Notes: generated by a model from the sequence alone, not told the origin. Positions 38,125 to 50,147 are shown, counted from the first letter of the stretch. The stretch: DNA of 64,000 nucleotides from Variovorax ginsengisoli (GCF_030811835.1 NZ_JAUSRO010000004.1:62001-126000), one strand, 5' to 3'. A program made the numbers and translations.

Positions 38125-39240
38125 TCAGACCAGTGGCACGAGTTCCGGCGCCATCTCGCCGCGCGAGCGCAGGTGGTCCTCGACGAAGGCCGGCGTGATC
38201 TCGGCGAGCGTGGCCGGGTTCCATTTCGGGTTGCGGTCCTTGTCGATCAGCACCGCGCGGATGCCCTCGGCAAAGTCGGCATGGGCACAGAAGCCCAGCG
38301 ACGCCCAGTACTCCAGGCGGAACACCTCGGCCAGCGACATGCGCGGCACGCGCTGCCACAGCGCCCACGACAGCGCGACCGAACTCGGCGCGCCCTTCGC
38401 ATAGGTCTTCACGGCCGTCTGCAGCCACGGGTCGTCGCTCTGCAGCGCGCGCAGGCGTCGGTCGATGGCCAGCAGGTCGTCGCCGGCCAGCGTGGCGTTG
38501 ATGAGGTCGAAGTGCTCGCGCAGCTTCGACGCGGGCATGGCAGCGCCCTCGCCCGCCTGCGCCAGCAGCCTGGACATCAACGCGCGGTCGGCGTCGGGTG
38601 TGCCCTTCCAGCCGGCGGTCGTGATGGCTTCCAGCACCTCGGCCTTGGCCGCGTGCGGCACCAGCACGTCGGCCAGGCCCGCGAAGATGGCGTCGGCCGC
38701 GTTGATCTGCGCCGCGGTGAAGGCCAGGAACAGCCCCGTGCGGCCCGGCGTGCGGCGCAGGAACCAGCTGCCGCCGACGTCGGGGTAGAGGCCGATGTTG
38801 ACCTCGGGCATCGCGACGCGGCTGCCTTCGGTTACCACGCGGTGCGAGCAGCCGGCCATGAGGCCGACACCGCCACCCATCACGATGCCGTGCCCCCAGC
38901 AGACGAAGGGCTTGGGGAAGGTATGGATCAGGTGGTCGAGTTCGTATTCCTCGCCGAAGAAGCGCTCGGCATATTCGTTGCGCTCGGCCTTGCAGTCCAG
39001 CAGCGTCTGGTAGAGCTGGCGCAGGTCGCCGCCGGCGCAAAAGGCCTTCTCGCCGGCTGCGTCCATCAGCACGCCGACGACGTCGGGGTCCGCGGCCCAG
39101 TCACGCAGTTGCGGCGTGAGCAGGCGCACCATGTCGACCGACAGCGCGTTGAGCGAGGTCGGTGCGTTGAGCGTGGCCACGCCGAAGCGCTGGCCGTTGG
39201 CGGTGGGGATTTCCTTGAAAAGGACAACAGGTTCGGTCAT
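38125..39240 (-). CDS. 3-hydroxyisobutyryl-CoA hydrolase (enoyl-CoA hydratase family)
   Basis: 371 residues from the ATG at 39240. It has the crotonase core with GEKAFCAGGDLRQLYQ and WGHGIVMGGGVGLMAGC for the oxyanion hole, and MPEVNIGLYPDVGGSWFL, whose Glu and Asp are typical of HIBCH hydrolases. Length (crotonase plus C-terminal helical part) also fits HIBCH, not a simple hydratase of about 260 residues. It releases 3-hydroxyisobutyrate, the substrate of MmsB. It could be annotated simply as enoyl-CoA hydratase. Confidence 0.88.
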   Translation of the reverse strand: MTEPVVLFKEIPTANGQRFGVATLNAPTSLNALSVDMVRLLTPQLRDWAADPDVVGVLMDAAGEKAFCAGGDLRQLYQTLLDCKAERNEYAERFFGEEYELDHLIHTFPKPFVCWGHGIVMGGGVGLMAGCSHRVVTEGSRVAMPEVNIGLYPDVGGSWFLRRTPGRTGLFLAFTAAQINAADAIFAGLADVLVPHAAKAEVLEAITTAGWKGTPDADRALMSRLLAQAGEGAAMPASKLREHFDLINATLAGDDLLAIDRRLRALQSDDPWLQTAVKTYAKGAPSSVALSWALWQRVPRMSLAEVFRLEYWASLGFCAHADFAEGIRAVLIDKDRNPKWNPATLAEITPAFVEDHLRSRGEMAPELVPLV

Positions 39241-39259
39241 GGTCAAAGGATAAGCAGGT

Positions 39260-40414
39260 TCAGCGGATGTCCGTGTCACCTTCGAGGAGCTTTCGCGCGA
39301 CGATGACCCGCATGATTTCGTTGGTGCCTTCGAGGATCTGGTGCACCCGCGTGTCGCGCACCAGCCGCTCCAGCGGGAACTCGGCCAGGTAGCCGTAGCC
39401 GCCGTGCAGTTGCAGCGCGTCGTTGCAGATGGTGAAGCCCGCATCGGTCGCGAAGCGCTTGGCCATCGCGCAGTAGGTCGATGCATCGGGGTGCGCCGCG
39501 TCGAGCTTGCTCGCGGCCATACGCACCATCTGCCGCGCCGCGACCAGTTCGGTCGCCATGTCGGCCAGCTTGAACTGCAGCGCCTGGAAGCTCGCGAGCG
39601 GCTTGCCGAACTGCTGGCGGTCGTGCAGGTAGCTGCGCGCCGCATTCAGCGCGCCCTGCGCCGCGCCGACGGAACAGGTCGCGATGTTGATGCGCCCGCC
39701 GTCGAGCCCCTTCATCGCGATGCGGAAGCCCTCGCCTTCCGCGCCCAGCAGGTGGTCGGCGGGCACGCGCACGTTGTCAAAGGCGATGGTGCGCGTGGGC
39801 TGGCTGTTCCAGCCCATCTTGTGCTCCTTCTTGCCGTAGCTGATGCCGGGCGCATCGGCCGGCACCGCGAAGGCCGAGATGCCGCCCGCGCCACCGCCGC
39901 CGCTGCGGGCCATCAGCACCAGTACATCCGTAGCGCCGGCGCCTGAGATGAAGGCCTTGCCGCCGTTGATGACGTACTCGCCGCCGTGCAACTCGGCCCG
40001 CGTCTTGAGCGAGCCCGCGTCGGACCCGGCGCCGGGCTCGGTCAGGCAGTACGACGCCAGCTTGCGGCCGCTGGTCAGGTCTTCGCCCCAGGTCTTGCAG
40101 ACGGCCTCGGTGCCCCAGGTGCCGAGCATCCAGGTCGCCATGTTGTGGATGGTGATGAAAGCGGTGGTCGACGGGTCGACCGCGGCCATCTCCTCGAACA
40201 CCAGCGTGGCGTCCAGGCGCGGCAACGCGAGGCCGCCGACGCGCTCGGGCGCATAGAGGCCGCAGAAGCCGAGTTCGCCGGCCTTCGCGATGGCGTCCTT
40301 GGGAAAGAAAGCCTCGGCGTCCCAACGCGCGGCATGCGGCGCGAATTCGGCCGCGGCGAATTCGCGGGCGGTCTCGGCAAAGGCGCGCTGCTCTTCGGAA
40401 AGTTCGAAGTCCAT
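39260..40414 (-). CDS. acyl-CoA dehydrogenase (isobutyryl-CoA type)
   Basis: 384 residues. FAD-binding signature CLTEPGAGSDAGSLKTRA is at about 130-150 and the catalytic base lies in QILEGTNEIMRVIVARKLL near the C-terminus. The context (mmsA, HIBCH-like, mmsB) points to isobutyryl-CoA as substrate, giving methacrylyl-CoA. It follows mmsA by 10 bp. Other branched short-chain acyl-CoAs cannot be excluded. Confidence 0.9.
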   Translation of the reverse strand: MDFELSEEQRAFAETAREFAAAEFAPHAARWDAEAFFPKDAIAKAGELGFCGLYAPERVGGLALPRLDATLVFEEMAAVDPSTTAFITIHNMATWMLGTWGTEAVCKTWGEDLTSGRKLASYCLTEPGAGSDAGSLKTRAELHGGEYVINGGKAFISGAGATDVLVLMARSGGGGAGGISAFAVPADAPGISYGKKEHKMGWNSQPTRTIAFDNVRVPADHLLGAEGEGFRIAMKGLDGGRINIATCSVGAAQGALNAARSYLHDRQQFGKPLASFQALQFKLADMATELVAARQMVRMAASKLDAAHPDASTYCAMAKRFATDAGFTICNDALQLHGGYGYLAEFPLERLVRDTRVHQILEGTNEIMRVIVARKLLEGDTDIR

Positions 40415-40424
40415 GCAGCCGAGC

Positions 40425-41948
<1,524 letters not shown>

Positions 41949-42012
41949 GGATTTGTCTCCTTGTAGATTTCTGGCCGGATGGCGGTGAACGAAGGATGCT
42001 AGCTTTGCAGTT

Positions 42013-42068
42013 TTGCGATAGCAAGGGACAAATATGCACCGCCAATCTGCATAATTGCGCCAACGCAA
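42013..42068. promoter_or_regulatory. LysR-type operator region of mmsA
   Basis: Three perfect palindromes in 56 bp upstream of mmsA: TTGC-GATA-GCAA (42013-42024), ATGCA-N9-TGCAT (42034-42052) and TTGCG-CCAA-CGCAA (42055-42068). Spacing and T-N11-A shape fit LysR-type regulator sites. The likely regulator is the LysR gene at 46169, now 4.1 kb away because the restriction-modification locus lies between. Confidence 0.6.
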
Positions 42069-42108
42069 AATGGTCGTCGAGAACGACTCCGCATCCCTCA
42101 CTCCTCCC

Positions 42109-44211
42109 ATGAAGACCTCCGAATCCATCAAACAGCAAGGCGACGTCATCTGGAACATCGCCAACCTCTTGAGGGGCCCCTACCGGCCGCCTCAATACCG
42201 CCGCGTGATGATCCCGCTCACCGTGCTTAGGCGGCTCGATTGCGTTCTGGAGAGCACCAAAGAGAAGGTGATCACGCACCACAAGAAGCTCAAGGCGGAC
42301 GGGAAACTCGAGCCCGAGGTTGTCGAAAAATTGATCAATCAGAAGTTCAACCTTCCCTTCCATAACACCAGCGAATTCACCTTTCAGAACCTGCTCGGCG
42401 ACCCTGACAAGCTTGCGGCGAACCTTCGCAACTACATGGCCGGATTTTCCGCACGGGCGCGCAAGATCATCGAGAAGTTCAAGTTTGAAGAGGAAATCGA
42501 TAAGCTCGAAGAAGCGAATCGACTGTTCGAGGTCGTGCAACAGATGGCGGGAGTGAACCTCCATCCCGACGACATCCCGAACATCGCCATGGGATACCTG
42601 TTCGAGGATCTGGTCCGGCGCTTCAACGAGCAGGCGAACGAAGAGGCTGGAGACCATTTCACGCCTCGTGAGGTCATCAAGCTCATGGTGAATCTCCTCT
42701 TCACGCACGACGACCTCGTGTATCAGCCCGCCAAGGTCATCCGGATCTATGACCCGGCCTGCGGAACAGGCGGCATGCTGTCAGAGTCCGAAAAGCTGAT
42801 CAAGGACCCGGAAACAGGACTCAACCCGAGCGCCAACGTCTACCTCTATGGCCAGGAGTACAACCCTGAGTCATACGCCATTTGCGGTTCCGATCTCATG
42901 ATCAAGGGCGAGGACGTCAAGAACATCGCCTTTGGCGACACCTTGGGCACCGGCAAGACAAAAGACGGCTACGTTGATGGGGATGGCCATCCGGATGAGC
43001 GCTTCCACTACATGCTTGCGAACCCGCCTTTCGGCGTCGAGTGGAAGCCAGAGAAAGATTACGTTACGCGCGAGCACAACGAGTTCGGTTTCAACGGCCG
43101 CTTCGGCCCAGGCCTACCTCGCATCAACGACGGCGCGTTGCTCTTCCTCCTTCACATGATCTCGAAGATGGAGCCGACCGGGAAACACGGAGAAGGCGCG
43201 CGCATCGCCATCGTCTTCAATGGCTCGCCGCTTTTCACCGGAGATGCCGGCAGCGGCGAAAGCAACATCCGTCGCTGGATCATTGAGAACGACATGCTCG
43301 AAGCGGTGATCGGCCTGCCCGACCAGCTCTTCTACAACACCGGCATCTACACCTATGTCTGGATCGTCACCAACCGCAAGCAGGGCAAGCGTGTGGGCAA
43401 GGTGCAACTCATCAATGGCACCGACTTTGCTTGGAAGATGAAAAAGAGCCTGGGCGACAAGCGCAAGCGCATCGGAGACGGCAACGACGGCACGCCCAAC
43501 CACATCGCCATGCTTACCCGGCTCTACGGTGAGTTCAAGCATGACGTTCGTCAAACCGTTGGCGATATTCAAACCAACGTCGATGCCAAACGCGATCAAA
43601 CCAAGTCGCTTTTTGTCAGCAAGATCTTCAACAACCAGGATTTCGGGTTTCTCAAGATCACCGTGGAGCGCCCATTGCGCCTGAACTTCGCAGTCACGGC
43701 AGAGCGGATCGCAAGGTTTCAGAAGACCAATGCATTTGTTGACTTGGCCGTCTCTCGCAAGCGCAAGAACAAGGCAAAGATCGAGGAAGAAATGCTGGTG
43801 GGCGCAGCGGCACAAGCGGCCATCCTTGAGGTTCTCGAAGCCATGAAGCCTGCGTTCGGCGCAGGGCAACAGGTCAGCGATCGCGAAGTGTTCGACAAGC
43901 AGTTGAGCAGCGCATTCAAGGTCGCGGGCATTTCTCTCGACAGCAAACTCAAAGATGCCCTGCTTGCGCCAGGCAGTTTGGGCGAAAAAGACCCGTCAGC
44001 GCAAATCTGCAAAGACAAGAAGGGAAATCCCGAACCCGATGCCGATCTGCGCGATACCGAAAACGTGCCATTGCCGCCGGACATCGAACTGCCGCTGCCG
44101 CTCGATTACGAAGGCAAGAAGAACAAGGGCAGCAGTTGCAAAACACCATCTACCAGTTCGAGCACAAACAAGGCGTGGTGCAGAAGATCGACGAAGACAC
44201 GCGGCAGCTAG
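42109..44211 (+). pseudogene. hsdM: type I methyltransferase subunit HsdM, 3' truncated
   Basis: 700 codons from the ATG at 42109 ([23 protein letters not shown], the family start; an ATG at 42070 is also in frame). The helical N-domain is followed by the N6-adenine methylase core with motif I DPACGTGG (215-222) and motif IV NPPFG (305-309). The normal sequence holds to LPLPLDYEGKKNKG at about residue 673, then about 25 out-of-frame residues follow to the TGA. The last about 150 residues of the family are missing. It is joined by deletion to hsdR. GC is lower than in the neighbours. Confidence 0.85.
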
Positions 44212-46130
44212 TGCAGGCGCTGCACGAGGGCACGCCAATCATCATCACCACGCTGCAAAAGTTTCCGTTCATTGCCGAAACGCTCGACAAGCTGCAGCGG
44301 GAGGGCAAAAAGGGCCTGGCTCTTTCAACCCAAGACAAGCGCTTTGCGGTGATCGTCGACGAGGCGCACAGCTCGCAATCGGGTGAGACGGCGATGGAAC
44401 TGAAGGGCGTGCTCAACGCACACGGCGTACAGGAAGCGGCCGCCCAATACGCGTTGGACCACGAACTGGAAGACGACGATGCCGATCAGATGGCGGGCGT
44501 GGTGCGCGAAATGATGAAGCGCGGCAAGCAGTCCAATCTGAGCTTCTTCGCCTTCACGGCCACGCCCAAGTACAAGACGAAGAAGGTGTTTGATGAGCCG
44601 GGCAGCGCGGGTGAGTCGCCTTTTCACCTGTACACAATGCGCCAGGCGATAGAGGAAAAATTCATCCTCGACGTGCTGCGGCACTACGTCACCTACGAAG
44701 CCTATTTCCGCCTGGTGCAGGTGGGCGACGACGACCCGCATGTCGAGCGCAAGAAGGCGGCGCGGGCACTGGCGCGAACGCTCACCTTCCACGCGGTCAA
44801 CCTGCGCACCAAGACCGAGGTGATGGTGGAGCACTTTCGCACCCACGTGCGCCACAAGATCGGCGGCCGTGCCAAGGCGATGGTGGTGACCGATGGGCGG
44901 CTGCACGCGGTGCGCTACAAGCAGGCCTTCGACAAGTACATCGCCGAAAAGGGCTACACCGACGTCAAAACGCTGGTGGCCTTCTCGGGTGTGGTGGAAG
45001 ACTCTGAGGCACCGGGAAAGAGCTGGACTGAAGTCGGAATGAACGGCGGCATCAAGGAAAGCGAGTTGCCGGAAAGGTTCGACAGCCACGAATACCAAGT
45101 GTTGCTTGTTGCCGAGAAGTACCAGACCGGATTCGATCAGCCGCTTTTGCACACGATGTACGTGGACAAGAAGCTGACGGGGCTTCAGGCAGTGCAAACC
45201 CTCTCGCGCCTCAACCGGACATGCGCGGGCAAGGAAGACACGTTTATTCTGGATTTCCGGAACACACCCGAAGAAATCTTCAAGGCATTCAAGCCGTACT
45301 ACCAAGACACGCCGACCGAACCGTTGACCGACGCGCAGCACCTTTACCGGCTCCACCACCAGATCGAGGAAACGGGGCTGATCTTCGAAGAGGAAGTGCA
45401 GGCCTTCTGCAAGGTCTACTTTCTTCCCCGCAGGAAGGAGACAGTCCATGATCATGCTGCCATGAACGGCATCCTGGACCAGGCGGTAGACCGGTTCAAA
45501 GAACGCGAAGCTGAGGAGCGCGAAGAGCTCAAGGCACTATTGGTCAACTTTCGTAATCTCTACGGATTTCTCTCGCAGGTCATACCGTATCAGGACAGCG
45601 ATCTCGAGCAGCTGTACACCTATCTGCGCTTCTTGCTGACCAAGTTACCGAAGCGAGAGGGCGAGGGCCCTATCCATCTCGAAGACGAGATCGAACTGCA
45701 GTATTACCGGCTGCAAAAGATCAGTGAAGGTCAGATCGACCTTGGGGCGGGCGATGGGAATGGGCAGGCGCTCAAGGGGCCGAACGATGTCGGCACAGGG
45801 CAAGAGGATCAGCGCATTCGCCTCTCGGAATTGATCGGGCTTCTGAATGAGCGCTTTGGTACTGACTTCACTCAGGCCGATCAATTGTTCTTCGATCAAA
45901 TTCAAGAGGAAGCCATCGAGAGCGAGACCCTGAGAGAGGCCGCCGCCACCAACTCGAAGAACGACTTTCGCTACGTGTTCGAGAAGGCTTTTGAAGGTCT
46001 CGTCATCGACCGCATGGAGGGCAATGAGGAGATCTTCGGCAAGCTCATGAGCGATGGTGAATTTCGCAAGCTGGCAGTCGAGCACTTGCTGCACCAAGTC
46101 TATGGTGCGCTAAAGATGCACAAACCATGA
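44133..46130 (+). pseudogene. hsdR: type I restriction subunit HsdR, 5' deleted
   Basis: The open frame begins abruptly at LQNTIYQFEHKQGVVQ, an internal HsdR position, and continues to a normal C-terminus. Motif II VDEAHSSQ, motif III AFTATPKYKT, and motif VI QTLSRLNRTCAG are present. Missing are the N-terminal PD-(D/E)xK nuclease domain and the Walker A motif, about 350-450 residues in related proteins, so it can neither cut nor hydrolyse ATP. It is in a different frame from hsdM. The only start candidate is a TTG at 44136 with no ribosome site. Confidence 0.85.
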
Positions 46131-46168
46131 AGCGCCTGTCGCTTCGTTGTCGCTGAGAGCTCCAACCC

Positions 46169-47062
46169 ATGGACTGGGACAACCTGCGCTTCTTTCTCGA
46201 GCTCGCGCGCTCTGGCACGCTGCAGAGCGCGGCGCGCCGGCTGGCGGTCGACCACACCACGGTAGCTCGGCGCATCCAGGCGCTGGAAAAACAGGTCGGC
46301 TCGCCCCTGTTCTCGCGCGAAGCCGGCGGCCATCGGCTGACCGAGGCCGGGCGTCGGCTGCAGCCACAGGTCGAGGCGATGGAGAACGCGTTCCGCAGCG
46401 TCGAGAGCGCGGCGCCCGCCTCGCAGGAAGGCCTGTCGGGCGTGGTGCGCATCGGCGCGACTGAGGGCTTCGGCACCGTGGTGCTGGCGCCGCAGTTGGC
46501 GCTCTTTGCCGGCCGGCATCCGAAGCTGGTGATCGACCTGCTCGCCATGCCGCGCCTGGTGCACCTGTCGCGGCGCGAAGCCGACATCGTGATCTCGCTG
46601 GAACGCCCCGCGCGCGGCCCGGTGGTGGTCACCAAGCTCACCGACTACACGCTGCGGCTGTATGCGTCGAAGGCCTACCTTGCGCTGCACAGCGCCATCG
46701 AGACGCGCGACGACCTGCGCGGCCACACGTTCATCAGCTATGTCGACGACCTGCTCTTCAGCAAGGAGCTGCAGTACCTCGACGAGCTGCACAAGCCCGA
46801 CACCTTCGCGCTGCGCAGCACCAGCATCCTGGCGCAGCACGCCGCCGTGGCAGCGGGCGCCGGCATCGCGGTGCTGCCGGCCTTCATCGCCGAGCGCGAC
46901 GCGTCGCTCGCACCGGTGCTGCCGAAGCAGGCGCATTTCACGCGCACCTTCTGGATGTCGATGCCGGCGGAGACCAAGCACCTGGGGCGCATGCAAGCGG
47001 TGTGGGGCTTCGTGCGTGAGACGGCGGAAGCACAGCGCAGCATGCTGCAGCTCGCCGCCTGA
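46169..47062 (+). CDS. LysR-family regulator, probably of mmsA operon
   Basis: 297 residues. HTH MDWDNLRFFLELARSGTLQSAARRLAVDHTTVARRIQALEKQVGSPLF fills residues 1-48, followed by a substrate domain. The ATG has a normal family N-terminus. In Comamonadaceae a LysR of this kind usually faces mmsA, and the operator palindromes there fit. Here the restriction-modification locus separates them. Intact and uninterrupted. Confidence 0.88.
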   Translation: MDWDNLRFFLELARSGTLQSAARRLAVDHTTVARRIQALEKQVGSPLFSREAGGHRLTEAGRRLQPQVEAMENAFRSVESAAPASQEGLSGVVRIGATEGFGTVVLAPQLALFAGRHPKLVIDLLAMPRLVHLSRREADIVISLERPARGPVVVTKLTDYTLRLYASKAYLALHSAIETRDDLRGHTFISYVDDLLFSKELQYLDELHKPDTFALRSTSILAQHAAVAAGAGIAVLPAFIAERDASLAPVLPKQAHFTRTFWMSMPAETKHLGRMQAVWGFVRETAEAQRSMLQLAA

Positions 47063-47081
47063 GCGTGCCGGCGCCGACGCC

Positions 47082-47984
47082 TCACTCGTCGTTCATACGG
47101 AGCGCAGCGGTGACGAGGTCGGCCAGGAACGCGCCGTGGGGTGACAGCGAGGCGTCCCGGCGCTTCACCAGGAAGAGTTCCCGCTGGATCTCGGGCGCCC
47201 TGATCGGAATGGCCCGCAAGCCGATGGCTTGCGCATCGAAGATCGACGGCAGCACCGCGGTGAACCCCCAGTGCTGCACCAGGCCGAGCAGCGTCGACAG
47301 CTGATCCACCTCCATATGCCAGGGGCTCGGCAACGCGCGTCCGGCCAGCTCGTCGTCGACCTGCAGCCGCGTGGAACTGAGGCGGTTCAGGCTGACGACG
47401 CGCAGGTCCGGCAGGTCGGTCCATGCGATCGACTTGCGCCGCTTCAGCGCGGGGTGCGCCGCCCGGGCGATCAGGTTGAAGCCGTAGGGCGCAATGGGCC
47501 GGGCCTCGAGCGCCGGCCCGAAGGACATGTGCGTGGAAATGCCGAACTCGGCCATGCGCTCCTCGACCAGCGTCGCGATCGATGCGGCAATGCCATCCCG
47601 GATCGACAGGAACACCTTCGGGTAGCGTTTCGCAAAGTCCGGCAGGACCTGCGGCAGCTTCGAATAGGCCACGGTGGCCACCGTGGCGATCACCAGCGCG
47701 CCCTCTTCTCCGCGCGCCACGCGAGCCGCCTCGGTCAAGCCGCTGTCCAGGTCGCTGAGCAGCGGCACGACCCGCTCATAGAGCGCCATGCCGGCAGGCG
47801 TCAGCAGCACCTTGCGTGTCGTGCGGTCGAACACCCGGCCGCCGATGGCGCGCTCGAGGTTCTGGATGCGCCGGCTGAGCGCGGATGGCGTGATGCAGAG
47901 CTGGTCGGCCGCATCGGTGTACTGCCCGAGCCGGACCAGGCTGCAGAAGCCGCGAAGGTCGTCGATGCTGTATTGGATGCGCAT
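47082..47984 (-). CDS. LysR-family regulator of hydrolase/Bug genes
   Basis: 300 residues. HTH YSIDDLRGFCSLVRLGQYTDAADQLCITPSALSRRIQNLERAIGGRVFDR near the N-terminus, then an effector domain with the usual two lobes. It is divergent from the alpha/beta hydrolase-Bug pair across 79 bp that contain GTGCGT (47998-48003) and ACGCAC (48027-48032) as an inverted pair, so it probably controls them. Confidence 0.88.
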   Translation of the reverse strand: MRIQYSIDDLRGFCSLVRLGQYTDAADQLCITPSALSRRIQNLERAIGGRVFDRTTRKVLLTPAGMALYERVVPLLSDLDSGLTEAARVARGEEGALVIATVATVAYSKLPQVLPDFAKRYPKVFLSIRDGIAASIATLVEERMAEFGISTHMSFGPALEARPIAPYGFNLIARAAHPALKRRKSIAWTDLPDLRVVSLNRLSSTRLQVDDELAGRALPSPWHMEVDQLSTLLGLVQHWGFTAVLPSIFDAQAIGLRAIPIRAPEIQRELFLVKRRDASLSPHGAFLADLVTAALRMNDE

Positions 47985-48012
47985 ATCTCAACAATCGGTG
48001 CGTTTTATGCGT

Positions 48013-48041
48013 TTGACTCTATCAGGACGCACTTCTAACCT
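48013..48041 (+). promoter_or_regulatory. promoter of the hydrolase-Bug pair
   Basis: TTGACT (48013-48018), 17-bp spacer, TAACCT (48036-48041), 22 bp before the hydrolase ATG. The inverted arms GTGCGT/ACGCAC at 47998 and 48027 flank the -35 and are candidate LysR sites. Confidence 0.55.
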
Positions 48042-48063
48042 CAGCGCCGACGACCCATTCCTC

Positions 48064-49008
48064 ATGAAGACCTCACCCATCCATCTCCAATCGATCGCCA
48101 GCCTCTTCGTCGGCGGCAAGACGGCCGTGCTGTCCGACCTGCCGGTCGAGCACCGCAGCATGGTCCTCAACGGGGCGCCTCGCGAGGTCAACCCCAACGG
48201 CCACCACGTGTACGGGCAGATGTATGCCCAGCATTTCAAGCTCGCGTCGCCCCGGCATTCGCTGCCGGTCCTGCTGTGGCACGGCGGCGGCATGACGGGC
48301 GCGACCTGGGAGACGACACCCGACGGTCGCCCCGGCTGGCTCTGGCGCTTCCTCGAAGCCGGCTACGACGTGTTCTGTTGCGACGCGGCGGAGCGCGGGC
48401 GTGCGTCCTTCGCCATGTCGCCGCACATCTATCGCGAACCGCCGGTCTTCCGGACTGCCGAAGAGGGCTGGAAGACCTTCCGGCTCGGCCTGCGCTATGC
48501 CGCCGACAGCGCCGAGCGCCACGTGTTCCCGGGCCAGCGCTTTCCGGTCGCATGCTTCGACGAATTCACCAAGCAATGGGTGCCCCGGTGGCCGGCCCAC
48601 GAAGCCATGATCCTTCAAGCCTACGAGGCGCTGGTGGAGCGCGTCGGCGAATGCATCGTCGTCGCCCACAGCCAGGGCGCGGGCTTTGCGGTCGAGATCG
48701 CACGGCGGCGACCGGAGCTGGTGCGACGCGTCGTGGCCGTCGAGCCTGGCGGCATGCCCGATGCGCTGCCCTCGAGGGGCCTTCCGCCGCATCTCGTCGT
48801 CTGGGGCGACCACATCGTGCCGTCGGGCAGCCACTGGATGGGCTACCGCAAACAGGCCGACAACTACTTCGCCGTGGTGGCGGAGACCTCGGACATCACC
48901 ACGCTCGATCTCCCTGCCAAGGGCATTCGCGGCAACTCCCATTTCCCAATGATGGACAGCAACAGCGACGAGGTCTTCCAGGACATCGCCGCCTGGCTCG
49001 AGCGCTGA
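48064..49008 (+). CDS. alpha/beta hydrolase
   Basis: 314 residues from the ATG at 48064. The oxyanion strand LPVLLWHGGGMTGATWE and the nucleophile elbow VVAHSQGAGFAVEIARR with Ser203 are clear; a late His lies in GIRGNSHFPMMDSN. No signal peptide, so cytoplasmic. Related proteins are annotated as esterases. It is followed by a Bug solute-binding gene 24 bp on, so it may hydrolyse an imported ester or lactone. Substrate unknown. Confidence 0.85.
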   Translation: MKTSPIHLQSIASLFVGGKTAVLSDLPVEHRSMVLNGAPREVNPNGHHVYGQMYAQHFKLASPRHSLPVLLWHGGGMTGATWETTPDGRPGWLWRFLEAGYDVFCCDAAERGRASFAMSPHIYREPPVFRTAEEGWKTFRLGLRYAADSAERHVFPGQRFPVACFDEFTKQWVPRWPAHEAMILQAYEALVERVGECIVVAHSQGAGFAVEIARRRPELVRRVVAVEPGGMPDALPSRGLPPHLVVWGDHIVPSGSHWMGYRKQADNYFAVVAETSDITTLDLPAKGIRGNSHFPMMDSNSDEVFQDIAAWLER

Positions 49009-49032
49009 CACCCCCACCCAGAAAGAGACATC

Positions 49033-50013
49033 ATGAAAATCATCTCGCGCCTTGCCGGCGCAGCCACGCTATGCGCCCTGTTCGCGGGCTCGCCCACCGC
49101 GGCCCTTGCCGAGTATCCCGAGCGCCCGGTGAAGTTGATCGTGCCGTACGCGCCGGGCGGCACCGTCGACGTTTTCGCGCGCCTCATCGTTCCGGGGCTG
49201 GAAGCGAAGATCGGCAAACCGGTCATCATCGAGAACATCCAGGGCGCGGGCGGCGCAATCGGCGTGGCGCGCGCCGTGCGATCCACGAACGACGGCTACA
49301 CCATCCTCATGGGCATCGTCTCGGACGTCGTTCTTGCCCCGCTGACGGAAAGCAGCGCCGGCTACACCTACAAGGACCTTGAACCCATCGGCCCGCTCGG
49401 GACCAGCGGCCTTGCGGTCGTCTCCAATCCGGCATTGAATATCCGCAACTTGTCGGAGTTGATCGCCTATGCAAAGAAGAACCCGGGCAAGGTGAGCTAC
49501 GGCGCCACGGGCGCCAGTTCGCTGCCGGCCCTTGCCATGGAAGACTTCAAGCGTCGGGCCAAGGTGGAGATGAACTTCATCCCCTACGCGAGCGCTTCGA
49601 AGATCGCGGTGGATGTCATGGGCGGGCACCTGGACGTGGGCGTCTCCGGGCTGCCTGCGCTGCTGGAGCACATCAAGGGCGGCAAGCTCACTGGCGTTGG
49701 CGTGCTGAGCAAGGACCGCGACCTGGGCAACAAGGACCTGCCCTCCGCCGGCGAGACACCCGAACTCAAGGGCGCGGATTTCTTCTTCTGGACTGGCCTC
49801 TTCGCACCGAAGGGAACGGCTGCGCCCATCATCAACAAGCTCAACAACGCGTTCGCCGACGTGCTGAAAGACCCCAAGGTCAGGTCACGCTTTGCGGACC
49901 TGGGCGTCAAGATCTCCGACCCGACCACCCCGCAGACGTTCGGCGCATTCGTCGCGCAGAGCAACGCGCAGTACGAACAGCTGGTCAGGCAGAGCAACCT
50001 GCCCAAGAACTAG
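49033..50013 (+). CDS. Bug-family tripartite tricarboxylate transporter binding protein
   Basis: 326 residues with a Sec signal (MKIISRLAGAATLCALFAGSPTAALA) and the Bug/TctC pattern: YPERPVKLIVPYAPGGTVDVFARLI, GKPVIIENIQGAGGAIGVARAVRS, GYTILMG and PGKVSYGATGASS. Such periplasmic receptors bind carboxylates or similar anions. No tctA or tctB genes are present here; orphan Bug proteins are very common in Burkholderiales. Co-transcribed with the hydrolase. Confidence 0.92.
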   Translation: MKIISRLAGAATLCALFAGSPTAALAEYPERPVKLIVPYAPGGTVDVFARLIVPGLEAKIGKPVIIENIQGAGGAIGVARAVRSTNDGYTILMGIVSDVVLAPLTESSAGYTYKDLEPIGPLGTSGLAVVSNPALNIRNLSELIAYAKKNPGKVSYGATGASSLPALAMEDFKRRAKVEMNFIPYASASKIAVDVMGGHLDVGVSGLPALLEHIKGGKLTGVGVLSKDRDLGNKDLPSAGETPELKGADFFFWTGLFAPKGTAAPIINKLNNAFADVLKDPKVRSRFADLGVKISDPTTPQTFGAFVAQSNAQYEQLVRQSNLPKN

Positions 50014-50147
50014 CCTGTCGCGCCGATCCACCACAGTGTCACGCCCGCTCCTTGGTTTGAAAAAACGTGAGCGTGCACCGTGCTGTCAGGACCACTGCAC
50101 CGTGAGCACAGTCATTGCATCGACGTTGGCCATCGCGGGCTCCTGGC

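Noticed and set aside
42109-46130. Functional type I restriction-modification system
   Set aside because: hsdS is absent, HsdM lacks its C-terminus and HsdR lacks nuclease and Walker A parts.
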